A DNA stretch of 64,000 bases from Hofstenia miamia. Taxonomy: Eukaryota; Xenacoelomorpha; Acoela. Below the pieces are notes generated by a model, which saw nothing but the letters and a program-made list of their open reading frames with translations, was not told where the DNA came from and searched no databases. Shown in pieces: positions 1 through 12,419 of the stretch (positions within the stretch are counted from its first letter, which is position 1; every line of letters starts with the position of its first letter). The translations under genes and the position numbers were made by a program. Where the stretch lies: contig SCFE01000090.1 in NCBI GenBank assembly GCA_004352715.1, positions 101,113 through 165,112 of the forward strand. Direction: 5' to 3'.

Positions 1-1216
1 ATGGGTCAATTGACTCAACGGCCTTTAACGACTTTGGTCTTTGTAGTGTTAATATAACATTTTTACCATAAATTGCTTTTCATTTCTGTAGTTTTTTCCC
101 CTAATCGGTTGTTCTTGAATTTGTTAAAATTTGCTTTAAACAGAAAATAATCATTCTGCAGACGCTGCTCAAAATCCATTAGTTTGTATTAAATCAGATA
201 TTTACAAATGTCATGTAAGAGAAATTATGCATTTCAAAATATCGAATACGAATTTTTTCGATTTACAATTGGAGCTATGCCAATGATCGCAAACTTGAGA
301 TTAACTACAAAGTTTTTATTTTTACGAAATCAACGTTACAAATATAATCTAAGTTACAAATTATCAATCTTGGTTACAAATAAACTACAATAATTAAAAC
401 TTGTTTACCAATCAAAATTGAGAAAATTAGAGTAGGAATTTAGGACAGAAAATGGCAGTTAAGGGTAATCACATTTAATTGCACAAAGTTATTAAAATTT
501 AATAATTCTATAAAGCGGCATTTGCATTGGGATATGTGAAACTGGCCTCTATTTGAGTGCATATGGCTCCAATTTATTTCAAAATATATTTTTTTTAAAT
601 TATCGAAGATACATTTAATTTTTGAATGAATTGGTTGCACATTAGTAGAAAAAATTCGTCTTTCATTAATGATTCCTGTAAACTTTTTAATTTATGTTAA
701 AGAATATCAAATGGCTACCGTATTCTTCTTTAAGAATTTGTACAAGAAATCCGCGAGATAAAGAATGCGAAAAAGTCATTATACCAGATAGGAGCCTTGC
801 TCAAATATATTCTGTTTCCTGGCACTGCTTGAATAGAGAGGTTTCTTATTGATATTTAAATAATAAATATCATGTTTACTTTTAGGTTATTGTATTAAAT
901 GAAAATAATTTTAACAAAAACATTGAAATATATTTCGACTTACAATGTCATTGTCAGTTTTACAAATAATTCCCTCTAATTTTTACTTGATTATATAATA
1001 TTATTTAATTTCGCTAAATCTTAATTATTGGATATTGCGGACGGCAACTAAGCAAAAGAACATGAAACTAATTCAACAAAAATTTCAAAAAAAAACACCT
1101 AAAAAATTGTGGACTAAGTTATAATGTAAAAATTTTAAAGAATACTGATGCAAAATATCTTAAAATCACTGAAAGCATTCCAATTAGATTATTTCAACCA
1201 AGTCTAAATACAAAAG
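1..1216. other. AT-rich stretch with no recognisable gene
   Basis: Very AT-rich DNA with short random ORFs only (largest about 66 codons, compositionally biased). I see no domain, RNA gene or repeat structure here. Confidence 0.6.
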
Positions 1217-1772
1217 ATGATTGCATACCTAAACTATTGCTACTATTGGCGGCGCAGACCCGATAAGGTCTGGAATTTAACAATGACAGATCATGTATCT
1301 CATTTAGTTAAAAAATCATATTTTATTCTGAAAAATCTTTACAAAATTAAAAATTATCTGCCAACAAGTTCTCGATCAGAACAATCCAAGACATTAATTT
1401 TGGTTTGTGCAATATTTTAATACAGAAACTTCAAAGAATTCAAAATAACTGTGTACGCTTTGTTTTTGATTTGAAAAGTATGGAGCATATCAGTCCTGCA
1501 ACTTCATTGGTTAAAGATTTTCTTCCGCATAAAATATAAAGTTTGCACAATAATCTTCAAGGCAGTTCATAATAATGCTCGTACATATTTAAATGATTTA
1601 TTTGTTTTTGAAAATTCAACTATAGGAGCTTTTAGACAACATTTGAAAAAAACTAGAAATCATAAATATATTGAATCAAAAAGATCGACTTTAATTGCTG
1701 ATGCCTATATTTTCAAGAACCTTAGTGCAAATACCAGAACTGCAAAAATTTTAAGATAAGATAAGATATTCT
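1217..1772 (+). pseudogene. LINE reverse transcriptase C-terminal remnant (CR1/L2/Jockey-like)
   Basis: Read across several frames, this encodes the region downstream of an RT domain. A stretch around 1217-1420 includes YYWRRRPDKVWNL. It is followed by LQRIQNNCVRFVFDL, HISPATSLVKDFLP and RTYLNDLFVFENSTIGAFRQ. The order 'RIQN.A.R...', 'H..P....L...LP', 'K......YL..L' is the usual thumb/C-terminal arrangement of CR1/L2/Jockey non-LTR polymerases. The 5' part with endonuclease and catalytic RT is absent, as expected of a 5'-truncated LINE insertion. Stops and frameshifts are frequent, so it is dead. Family level is good; clade is uncertain. Confidence 0.65.
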
Positions 1773-1820
1773 TTATTCAGATAAATATTAACAATTATAA
1801 ACTGGTAATTTATCTGAATA
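1752..1820 (+). repeat. LINE 3' tail: AAGAT repeats and a 13-bp perfect hairpin
   Basis: The LINE coding trace ends in short AAGAT/AGATA repeats (1752-1768). Next is a perfect 13-bp inverted repeat, TATTCAGATAAAT (1774-1786) and ATTTATCTGAATA (1808-1820), with a 21-nt loop, then a CATA-rich simple repeat. Terminal hairpins plus short tandem repeats are common at CR1/L2-type 3' ends and can serve as RT recognition structures; that role is inferred here. Confidence 0.5.
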
Positions 1821-3040
1821 GGATCGTCAAATATACATACATACATACAAACACATACAATAGGATAAGGCTCTATATGCAATAAATCTACCAGGCTAGG
1901 GATAAATTACTATCAGGATTTCAAGAACAAGATCAAGTTTTAATAACATTGCTGATAATAGAACTCTTTGAACTACAATTACAAATATGTACGCAATATG
2001 AGAAGTAAATTATTATATTGTAATATATAGCCCTGTAAAAACCGTATATGATGCAAGCAGTATTTGTCCATCCCAAAAGATAGGATGGAGCATATCACTA
2101 TTTATTAAGACAAGTGGTTGGAGATTATTAAACAGTAAGATTTATTTTTTGCTTAATTAACAAGCATTTGCAATATTCAGAATTCTAAAGGCTAGTCCTC
2201 TTATATAGGATGGAAGAATAAACGCGCTCTTTTTCTAATCTTGATTACTAGTAATGAACTAAAATTATCAGACATATTAAGACTTGAATAGTACGATATT
2301 GGCATAAAATCCAAACTCATCAAATGCTTTACAAGCCATTGTGAAAATGCATAATTCTGTAATACTGTTACTCATACAATCAAAGAATTTCAAAATTCGA
2401 AAGCATTCAAGTTAAAATTAGTCATTTTGAGTCAAGGGCTTCTAGAAGCCCTTGTTTCGAGTAATAATTTTAAAAAATGAAAATGGTACTTTAAACAAAA
2501 AGATTGCAAAAAAATTGTTCAAAATGTACGGGAGTCAATAAGAAAGAAAAGGCCAAGTGTGTAAAAAGTTGAAATTAAATGATAAAAATGATATTATCAT
2601 AATTTGTAAAACTAATTACAGACGCAAATATAACAAAAAAAGCTTGTGGAAAATTGAGGAAAATAAAAAAATTGATAAGACTTATGCCAAAAATGAAAAT
2701 TACTAAATTAGTACTACTAATGCATCTTTATTTGAAGACTTAACTAGCTTTAAGGAATTTAAGTCTAAATTATTTGCTGATAATGAAAACATTCTCAAGG
2801 ATTTTGAAATGAAGCATTGTGAATTAATATATGGTAATGCTAGCAATTATGGCAAGTGCAAAGAAATAATAATGAAGGATTCTGCAAAATTGAGACATGT
2901 GTTGATTGCAAAAAAAATTAAGACTTGGTTTATTATGTCATTATTCTTAGAGATTTAGTAATTGTAGCAAATATTGTCATTCCACAAAGATATGCTTAAT
3001 GAAATTATCCAACTGGCAACTGGATGTATTGCATAGATAG
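1821..3040. other. Gene-poor stretch with possible degenerate coding sequence
   Basis: No intact gene. Around 2715-2960 (+) a broken frame reads with a fairly protein-like composition (for example FEDLTSFKEFKSKLF and GNASNYGKCKEIIM), but I recognise no family. It may be an old transposon fragment. The stretch also holds the palindrome listed separately. Confidence 0.3.
2433..2454. repeat. Perfect 22-bp palindrome
   Basis: CAAGGGCTTCTAGAAGCCCT plus TG forms a perfect, loopless 22-bp palindrome in otherwise AT-rich DNA. It could be a dimeric protein-binding site or a transposon relic; nothing nearby decides. Confidence 0.6.
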
Positions 3041-3060
3041 TAGTATTAGTCCGAGTCCAT

Positions 3061-3178
3061 GAGGTTCCACTTTTTTCTGATTGGTCGAGAGGTGGAGTTC
3101 AGGAGGTTCCACTTTTTTCTGATTGGTCGAGAAATGGAGTCCAGGAGATCTCACTTTTCTCTGATTGATCGAGAGGGA
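3061..3178. repeat. 42-bp tandem repeat, about 2.8 copies, each with a CCAAT box (ATTGG)
   Basis: Units start at 3061, 3103 and 3145. Each carries TTTTCTGATTGGTCGAGA or a close variant; the third has ATTGATC. The period is a multiple of three, so the plus strand reads as a 14-residue peptide repeat, but no coding context supports translation. It is clearly less AT-rich than its surroundings. Confidence 0.8.
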
Positions 3179-3240
3179 CCTTTGGCATCTGCTGGGCCGT
3201 GTATATTGGCGGGGGGTGTATCTCTGACGTCATTGGAATA
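3061..3240. promoter_or_regulatory. Candidate promoter-like cluster: repeated CCAAT boxes, GC-box-like run and CRE
   Basis: Two exact inverted CCAAT boxes (ATTGG) lie 42 bp apart, with a degenerate third. They are followed by GGCGGGGGG near 3209 and a perfect CRE, TGACGTCA, at 3225-3232 with ATTGG directly after it. This density of NF-Y and CREB/ATF-type sites is unusual in such AT-rich DNA. No downstream gene is visible, so it may be the promoter of a transposon or of an unseen transcript. Inference only. Confidence 0.35.
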
Positions 3241-4054
3241 TGTTTTGTTGGCATTGTTTGCAGTCTATTGTTTAAATGTAACCAATTTATCAACACACAA
3301 AGAGATAAAGCAATTTTCAAAATGTTGCCAATTTTTTTATACATATTACATAAATAATTGTCAAAGATCATTGAAATTCTATATGCAAGAAATTCACGTT
3401 TTTGGAATTATATTTTATTGCTAAATTTCTTCTGTAAAAGTCATAATTAATAAGTATTTTAAACAAAAATATTTTGTTTTATTTTACATACTTGTTTTTT
3501 GTTAATGTATGTGACTTGCTTATTTATGTGGCTAATTTAGTTTACATACTTGTTTTTTTATTAACATACATGATATTGGAAATACCACATTAATTTAGTT
3601 TATATGTTTATTTTACATACTTGTTTTATTCGGTAAAATTTAATAACAAATGTTTGAATCAGAGAGATAATAATACTCATTAGAAGTGTAATGGCTTATT
3701 TTGGTAATAATGCAAAATAATTTTTCGGAACTAGTTTATGCAAAAACTCACAATTTCTAATATTTAATAAACGTACTTGGTAAACCCACATACGTGTCTA
3801 AGACAAGACAAAAATGTAATTTATTACACTTTGCTTATAATGATCGTATCTAAATTAATGGTTAATAAACAAGTTGTTATTAAAAACACATAAATATTAA
3901 AAGTTTAAACAAAATCAATTAAAAGTGTTTATTAACAAACAAATGACGTTTCTATTTCTGATAAAGTATATAATTAATTTAACATCGGAGAGTAAATTCG
4001 CAGCAATTCATTAAAATGGAATTACGTTTTTAAAAGAAATATCGGTAAAACTAA

Positions 4055-4277
4055 NNNNNNNNNNNNNNNNNNNNNNNNNNNNNNNNNNNNNNNNNNNNNN
4101 NNNNNNNNNNNNNNNNNNNNNNNNNNNNNNNNNNNNNNNNNNNNNNNNNNNNNNNNNNNNNNNNNNNNNNNNNNNNNNNNNNNNNNNNNNNNNNNNNNNN
4201 NNNNNNNNNNNNNNNNNNNNNNNNNNNNNNNNNNNNNNNNNNNNNNNNNNNNNNNNNNNNNNNNNNNNNNNNNNNNN
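4055..4277. other. Assembly gap (223 N)
   Basis: Run of N; the sequence is unknown. Apparent ORFs spanning it are artefacts. Confidence 0.99.
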
Positions 4278-4748
4278 TAGAGATCATATTGCAAAAAGTG
4301 TTAAGAATCAAAACAATATCTGAGATTTAATTATAAAAATTGCTTACCAAAAAGTTTGAAATCTTTATGGGTAGTTCGTTCATCAATGTGAAATTCCATT
4401 AATCCGCTCTATGTATAAAATTGCATGCTTTCATAGACAATGTCAATATTACGTGGTTTCATCTATTGTTCAACTGTCAAAAATGTATCCATTCGTAGAG
4501 ATTGATATCTCCCAAACATGAAATCACTTTACAATTATACCAATTAAATAACACTTTCAAATCATATAAAACTAGAATTTTTCACAAGTTGGATTATTAG
4601 TATCGTAAATTGGTTGTTAACGTTTATTGATACACATATATACAAAACGTTTAAAAATATAAATATTATATTATAAGAAATTGCTTACATTTAAAATTTT
4701 ATTGGTGTCTTTTATATTAAGAATTAAATAAATAACCGATATATGACT

Positions 4749-4925
4749 TTTGCATGTTTGTGACTTACATTTTTTTTCCGACGTTTTTTCACTTTTGTGA
4801 CTTAAATTTCTTTTCCGACGTTTTTTCACATTTGTGACTTACATCTTTTTTTACAACGTTTTCCCATGTTTATGACTTACATTTCTTTTCCGCGTTTTTT
4901 TTTACTTTTGCGACTTACATTAAAA
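4749..4925. repeat. Degenerate tandem repeat, about 43-bp unit, four copies
   Basis: The recurring core is TTGTGACTTACATTTCTTTT followed by CCGACGTTTTTTCA. A related single unit lies near 5215-5250, and inverted units lie at about 10020-10150 in the other palindrome arm, so the array predates or was copied with the palindrome. Confidence 0.65.
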
Positions 4926-7080
4926 AACTTTTCCTCAACGATGCCATGGGGATTGGGAACAGTGCTATTGCAAAACGTATTGATTAAAGTTTAGTAAATA
5001 GAAAATGTATAGTTTTGCTTTCAATTGAAATAAAGTAATCGCTAGTTTAGTAAATTTAATAATACTATTTATTATACAATGAGAATGTGGAAATGATTTG
5101 TACGTGTTTCATTAATGATAGATTTCTAAAGATACATCTCATCAACTAAGTTAAATAAGTGTAATATTAGATGCATGTTATGTATAATAATATAATTAGG
5201 GTGGCCTATGAGTTTTCCACGTTTATAGACTTACATTTTTTTTCGACGTCAATCCTTTGTTTCAGTATTGATATACATTTAATTTTTCAATATGTATGCA
5301 AGAAATCAACCGATCAAATTAGTCAAAAACATTGTAAAAAAAACTGAATATTGTGTTAAAATTTTAGATAGTTTTTCATCATTGAACAAAATGAAAATTT
5401 CATGACGGTATTAGTATAAACTTTCAAGAACGAGTAAGAAAAACATACATGCACATAAATACGACTAATCTTTCTTATAAGTTCAAATTTTATTTTCGTA
5501 TTTTAAAGAATGAATGGTTTTGTTATTTAATATCACATATAAATATAAATTTTAAGACAATCTACAAATCAATGATTGTTAAAGTACTTGAAGTTGTATC
5601 ATAGCTTTTGAATTTTAAAATAAAAACTTTTTAATTATTGAGAAAGCATTAATATTCACATTTTTCTTCAGTCAATGAGTAAATTTTGATAATCGCAAAT
5701 GAATGCATAACACCATTTCAAAAACGAATCAATTAGATGTCATGAAACTCGCAAAACATTTTTAATTACAAAAAGACTAACAAATTTTCATAAAAAACTA
5801 CATTAACGCAAAAATGATTAAATTGATTGATTTTACAAAACACATAGTCGTACACAGTTTGCATGAAAAGAAGCAAATTTTTTAATTGAAAATGAATATC
5901 AGAGCTATATAAAATAAATTTAAGTATACATATAGTACTTAAAACTTAATTTAATTAAAATATACTTGTAATTGTTTATGAGATTATAAAAACACAACAG
6001 CAATCATTAAATGAGTTAAACTACATTTTGTATATTAGGTGTCAAAACAACTTTGGAACATTTTCTAAATATAGAAATAAATAGCTTAAATTACTATTAT
6101 CAGAAGCAGATAAAATGAAATAAAAACTTCTTCAAGGCGATTTACTCGTTGTATTCAAATATAAAATTTATATCTCGCAATATGCAATTAGGAATACCGG
6201 ATTTTAACTCAATTTTCCTAATAAATGTTTTAAAATCATATAGAGATTGAGAATTTTTAAAAATAAATCTGATTTTGTTAGAGTTTCAAAGACATAGCAT
6301 TGGAGAGAATGCCAATATATTTTGGATTTCCAAGCATTTTTCTACTATTTGAGAGTCTAAAATATGTATATTTATTACTAGATTTAGCTTCAGATTTTGA
6401 TGTATTGCTATAAGTTTAATACATCTGAAGTGTTTCCTTTTGTTATGGTTTCACTAGTATATGTTTTAACACAATTGACAAATATTCGTTTTGCATAATG
6501 TTTTGACTTTGCATACACCTCAAATTTACATTTCTAAATGTATAGATCTCGAAATTATATTCTAAAAAATCGCTAATAATCAAAATATGTGAAAGAAAAA
6601 TTTGTAATGTTTTAAGTTTTGTTTTTGGATTTATTTTCTCTACAATGCTTTCAGAATGACGTGTGATTAGAAACAATTCCCCTTTAAAAAATTGATTTTC
6701 AACAAGTCTAATGCAAATTTTGTTAGCAAGGATATTAAACGTGTACAAACATTATGAAATTTTATAGTAATTCGTAATCACATGAAACAAAATTTGTAAT
6801 ATTAACTCATTAAAATACAAAAATGACTTACATTGTTGAATAAAGTCAACCATCACCACTTGAATAATCTGTCAAAATGAAGACATCTTTTCGTCATAGA
6901 CATTTAACAAAATCCAAATTTTATGACAGTTTTAGTATAAAGTTTAAAAAACGAGAAAGAAAAACGTACATACACTTAAATTCGATAATTTCTAGTTGTA
7001 TATTAGGAGTCTTTTGTATTTCAAAGCGTTAATGGTTTTGCTTTTTATGTGCTTTATTTAATATTGCATGTAAACACCCA

Positions 7081-7297
7081 GTTTTTCCCCTGTGTGTTTA
7101 GTTTCTGTCCTTGGTAAATTTAGTTTTTCCCTTGTGTTTTTAGTTTCTGCCCTTAGTACATTTAGTTATTCCCTTATTTTTTAGTTTCTGTCCTTGGTAC
7201 ATTTAGTTTTTCCCTTGTGTGTTTAGTTTTTGCCCTTGGTACATTTAGTTTTTCCCTTGTGTTTTTAGTTTCTGCCCTTGGTACATTTAGTTTTTCC
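7081..7297. repeat. 42-bp tandem array at the centre of the palindrome, about 5 copies
   Basis: The unit alternates TTTAGTTTTTCCCTTGTGT and TTTAGTTTCTGCCCTTGGTA. The minus strand reads as a 14-residue repeat (REKLNVPRAETKNT type) only because 42 is divisible by three. The array lies immediately inside the left arm's inner boundary. Confidence 0.8.
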
Positions 7298-7964
7298 ATC
7301 CAAAAAAAGCGTTTGCATACATGGGTAATAATTGATTGACATGTGCTAATTGATGAGTCATTGTCCCACAATTAATTCATGAATAATGAGGAGGGGTGGC
7401 TAAAGATGTGAATATTCATGCATTACATAGCCAAACTATAAATAATTTTAAAGTGTACATTTGTAGTTTTAGACCATTGAAAGGACTAGTATATTGAAAT
7501 AATCATATATTTTTTGTTAATGAACTTGTTATGTACACTGAATAATAGCACTAGTATTAAATTTCATTAATTCTTGTTATTACCCAGAAATTGTTTTATA
7601 TTTAACAGAACTTATATTGTATGTATATATAAAATGGTATATTTATCCATACATACATATAGTTTTCTTAAACATCTAATAAAAGTCTTAATGAGAGCGC
7701 CTTTACAAGTTAAAAATGTTTCTCTGCAGAGTTTGTCAGCACATTCATACACAACTTTCATTTATTACAAACTTAAATGTTGGAAGAATTATCTTTATGT
7801 ACAGGAGGATATAAATTAGCAGTAGAAATCATCTTGTCAAACAAAGTTTATTAATGTGTATTCTATATATTGCGTAATCTTTTCAGCAAATAGTAAAATT
7901 TATCATTCAAATACATAGTGTAATTTGTAGAATGCCTTAAGATGGATATTTAAGTGTGATATTA
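7298..7964. other. Unpaired centre of the palindrome, no gene
   Basis: AT-rich DNA between the 42-bp array and the start of the right arm. No domain-bearing ORF, RNA gene or further repeat is seen. Confidence 0.5.
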
Positions 7965-8332
7965 AATAAAACACATGAAAAACAAAACCATTGACGCTTT
8001 GAAATGCAAAAAACTCTGAATATACAACAAGGAAATGTTGAATTTAAATGTATTTACGTTTTTCTTTCTCCTTTTTTAAGTTTATACTAAAACTTTCATG
8101 AAGTTTGCATTTTGTTCAATACTTATGACGGAAAGATATATTCATTTTTACACATTATTCATTTTTCACAAAAATTCAAGTGCTGATGGTTGAATTCATT
8201 CAATAATGTAAGTCATTTTTGTATTTTAATAAGTTAATATTACTAACTTTGTCTCATGAAATTACAAAATAATATAAAAATTTCATAATGTTTGTACACA
8301 TTTAATATTCTTGCTTGAAAAAACAAAAATAA

Positions 8333-8612
8333 TCATTAAAAGGAAAATTCAATATTCCCAAAGGCAAGTAATTTTGTTCGAAAGTACAAAAAAATCACCA
8401 AAAGGAAAATTTAATATTCCCAAAGGCAAGTAATTTTGTTTGAAAGGACAAAAAAATCAAAAAAAGAAAAATTAAATATTCCCAAAGGCAAGTAATTTTG
8501 ATTGAAAGGACCGGAAAATCACCAAAAGGAAAATTAAATATTCCCAAAGGCAAATAATTTCATTCAAAAAGACAAAAAAAATCACCAAAAGGAAAATTAA
8601 AATATATTGGTA
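8333..8612. repeat. Tandem repeat, about 63-65 bp unit, four copies
   Basis: Each unit carries ATCACCAAAAGGAAAATT, then TATTCCCAAAGGCAAGTA and ATTTTGTTTGAAAGGAC, with small changes. It is present only in the right arm, so it arose or was inserted after the arms separated, or was lost from the left. Confidence 0.85.
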
Positions 8613-9150
8613 TTCTCTCTAAAGCTATGCTTTAGAAACTCTAACAAGGTCAGATATTTTTGCAAAAAATCTCAATCTCTATATGATTTTAAAACATTTA
8701 ATAGGGAAATTTAGTTAAAATCCAGTTTTCCAAATATCATATTGTAAGATATAAATGTTATATTTGAATACAATGAGTAAACCACCCTGAAGAAGTATTT
8801 ATTTCATTTTATCAGTTTCTGATAATTGTAATTTAAGCTATTTATTTATATATTTAGAAAATGTTCCTAAGTTGTTTTAATACCTAATTTACAAAATGTA
8901 GTTTAAATCATTTAACAATTGCTGTTGTGTTTTTATAATCTCATAAACAATTACAAGTATATATTAATTAAATTAAGTTTAAGTACTATACGTATACTTA
9001 AATTTATTTTATATAGCTTTGACATTCATCTTCAGTTTAAAAATTTTGCTTCTTTTCACTTGAAGTTATATATTTTGTAGAATTACTTTAATAACCGTAA
9101 TCATTTTTTCAATTTCATGAGTGCTTAATGCTATTTTGCAAACTGTGTAC

Positions 9151-9261
9151 NNNNNNNNNNNNNNNNNNNNNNNNNNNNNNNNNNNNNNNNNNNNNNNNNN
9201 NNNNNNNNNNNNNNNNNNNNNNNNNNNNNNNNNNNNNNNNNNNNNNNNNNNNNNNNNNNNN
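9151..9261. other. Assembly gap (111 N)
   Basis: Run of N in the right arm. Confidence 0.99.
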
Positions 9262-11480
9262 GAATGTTAACGTTTTTAACATTGTAAAGCTGTGTATAGC
9301 ATTGAAAGCATTTTGTTTTTTAGTTTAGAAATTTTGAGTTTCATTTTCCACTTTGTAGATCAATACATAAATGCACATGTTAGGAATAATATTAGCAACG
9401 ATTTTTATATCCTTTTTTAAGGTTTATACAATACGTGTATTTTTATCTAATTTTCTTAGAATTCTGCATCTCATGAGCATTTGAAAATTCATACAATTTA
9501 TTATTTTGAAAAGCAGGTAAAAATAATAATTTTTTACATTAATGCACTTTGTGTCAAGCCGATGTATTTATTTGTTGTGAGATTTTGTGCTTTTAGTTGA
9601 CATCTCATAAATGCTTAATACTATTTGGGAAAGCAATCAAATTTTTATTATATGAAGACTAATAAATATATCATTTTTTAACCACATGTACTTTCTGTGA
9701 AACAATTCAAACCTTTGTTAAACATTGATTGTATTTAACATATTGAAATATTTATTTTTATAAATAAAATCTGTATATATATCTGTTTAAAATAAAATCT
9801 GAAATTACAATAAAGATTAGTCGTATTTTTGTGTATTAACATTTTTCTAAATCATTCTTGAAAGTTTATACTAATAACGTCATGAAATTTTCATTTTGTT
9901 TAATGATGAAAAGATATCTTAATTTTAACATAATATTCAGTTTTTTATAATGATTTTAACTAATTTGATCAGTTGATTTCATGTATACAAATGGAAAAAT
10001 TAAATGTATATCAGTACTGAAAAAAAGGATTGGTGTTGGAAAAAATGTAAGTCTAGAAACCTAGAAAAGTCATAAGCCATGTAAACTCAAAGAAAGGAAA
10101 AATGTCGGCAAAAAATGTAAGTCTACAAACTTGGAAAAGTCATATACTGGGTATTTATTTAATTCTTAATATAAAAGACATCAATAAAACTTTATAATGT
10201 AAGCAATTTCTTATAATATAAAATAAATATTTTTAAACATTTTGTATACATGTGTATCAATAAATGTTAATAACCAATTTACAACAATATGAATAATATC
10301 AATAATTTTTACAAATATTTTATTCTTGAATTCAACAAGAAATACATATTGAAAATATCTTTATTTCATTTGTACCAGAGATGTTGATTGATAAATCATT
10401 TTACTTATTAACATTTTGGTTTTGTAGCATCTTTCATTTACATAATTGTATAAATTGGGAACACATGTTGTAATAATAATTGAGATTGTTTTCCAACTTT
10501 TGAAAAAATTCTAGTTTTATATGATTTGAAAATGTTCTAATTAATTGTGATAATTTTTAAATTGATTTGGATTTGTTGTTTGGTAGATAACAATCTTTAT
10601 GATTGGACACATTTTGACAATTGAACAATAGATAAAAAATTATGCATAAGAGCATAATGGAATTTTACATGCTTGTACTGTGTTTACAATTGGATACATT
10701 TTGACAGTTGAACAATAGAATATAAATAAAAACTATGTTGACATTGTCTATGAAGCATGTAACTTTCTACATGTATGAATATACACAGCTGGCATAATGG
10801 AATTTCACATTTATGAAAGAACTTCCCATAAAGATTTCAAACTTTTTGGTAAGCTATTTTTTTAATTAAATCTCAGATATTGTTTTGATTTTTAATGCAT
10901 TTTTACAATATTATCTCTAGTTAGTTTTACAGATATTTCTTTTAAAACATAATCAATTTTATTTTATTGAATTGCTGCGAATTTGCAGTCTGATGTTAAA
11001 TTTATTATAGACATTATCATAAATAGAGACATTGTTTGTTTGTTAATACACATTTTTAATTGAATTTGTTTAAACTTTTATTTATCATGTGTTTTATACT
11101 GTGATCTATCACTTAATTTATTAGTCATTAATTTAGATATGATCATGTGAAATTCATAATGTGCAAACACACATTGTGTTTGTTTCCTACAGAATTCCCT
11201 CAACAACAATGATGATAAACTAACACAATAGACAAATTTAATAGTAAGATATATTTGATCATTATAAGCAAAGTGTGGAATAAATTACAGTTTTGTCTTG
11301 TCTTAAACATGTATGTGGGTTTTACCACATACATTTATTAAATATTAGAAATTGTGAGTTTTTGCATAAACTAGTTTTTGATTTTTTCTGAAAAATTATT
11401 TTGCTTTACTACTAAAATAAGTCATTACACTTCTAATGAGTATTATTATCTCTCTGATTCAAACATTTGTTATTTTGCAG

Positions 11481-12419
11481 GTTCAAGATTGCACAATGCT
11501 AAACTTCATCACTCAGAGCCATTGTGTGTTGCATGCTTTTACATTTAGCACAAATTATACACAATTGATGAATATATAGTATATTCCTTCCTTTGCATAC
11601 TATATCTTTGATAAATATTAATGCATGTTGAAATATACATTTATACAAAATATAAAATGCTATAACCAAGTGTTTGGTTTTACATCTATAAATTATTTTC
11701 CTTAATACAGTGTTGCATAATTAAAAACATTGTTACAATGAACATGCCATAACTATATTAACAAAAGCAAATACGTCAGTTTGCTTAAAAAATAAAAACT
11801 TCATCAAAAAATAATTTTAACTTTGTCAAAACATTTCTTGTAATCAATTATATCACTTTGCCCAAATCCTAGTGATCAAAAATAATAACTTTGTAAAAAA
11901 TTATTATGCTTAATTTAATATTGTCAAAACATTTCTTGTCATCAATTATATCACTTTGCCCAAATTCTAGAAATCAAAAATAAAAACTTTGACAAAAAAT
12001 TAATTTGCTCAATTAAGTTTTGTCAAAAATATTTCATTGCTAGATGGAGTCCAATAGAATCAGTCCATTACCACATATCAAATAGTCATGGGTGTCCCAA
12101 TGGGGAGGGGTCTAGCCCTTCTAAAGTACTCATAATTCTTTAGGTGATCAGAGATGGTCAATTTATTTGTGTTATCTAATTGTTGATTGTAAATTTATTG
12201 ATGTCACTCTAACGTATTGTGTACCACAGTTGTAAGTAATTTCATATATTACTTTTCACCATTTTTCAATTTTGGTTCCTATGTTTAGTCCTAATATATA
12301 AGTTAGTTTATTAGTTTTAAGTCTAAATCCTATTTTTTAAAATTGATGGAATGATTCTTTTCAATTCCTTTTGTAATTTAATTGATTGTATCCCTTGATG
12401 TTCAATATTAAAATGTAAC
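11481..12419. other. Gene-free AT-rich stretch with a two-copy ~105-bp direct repeat
   Basis: No gene is seen. At about 11824-12030 a unit beginning TTTGTCAAAACATTTCTTGT and containing ATCAATTATATCACTTTGCC occurs twice in tandem with a partial third. Around 12045-12125 a short GC-richer piece has no recognisable identity. Confidence 0.55.

Larger units (their letters stand above)
3640..7075 (+). repeat. Left arm of a large imperfect palindrome (arm about 3.4 kb)
   Basis: Sequence here reappears in reverse complement at 7965-11480. Clear anchors: 3660-3840 with 11270-11465 (CAGAGAGATAATAATACTCA matches its complement), 6243-6330 with 8600-8690, and 6735-7075 with 7965-8315. The arms are diverged by substitutions and indels, and 6340-6730 has no counterpart. 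No coding capacity is visible. It could be one foldback or long-terminal-inverted-repeat element, or two head-to-head copies of a non-coding repeat. A 223-bp N gap (4055-4277) interrupts it. Confidence 0.7.
7965..11480 (-). repeat. Right arm of the large imperfect palindrome
   Basis: Reverse-complement counterpart of 3640-7075; see that entry for anchor matches. It carries its own insertion, the ~64-bp array at 8333-8612, and a 111-bp N gap (9151-9261). Outside about 11480 the similarity stops, matching the loss of similarity left of about 3640. Confidence 0.7.

Noticed and set aside
3059-3424. 121-codon plus-strand ORF with a 14-residue repeat
   Set aside because: The repeat is a 42-bp DNA tandem repeat whose length happens to be divisible by three; the remainder has no protein-like features.
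4022-4311. Minus-strand ORFs of 86-90 codons
   Set aside because: They span the N gap; nearly all residues are unknown.
7174-7371. 65-codon minus-strand ORF with KLNVPRAETK repeats
   Set aside because: Same reason: translation of the 42-bp array.
8333-8612. CRISPR-like array of ~64-bp units
   Set aside because: Units are contiguous near-identical repeats without unique spacers, in a eukaryotic context.
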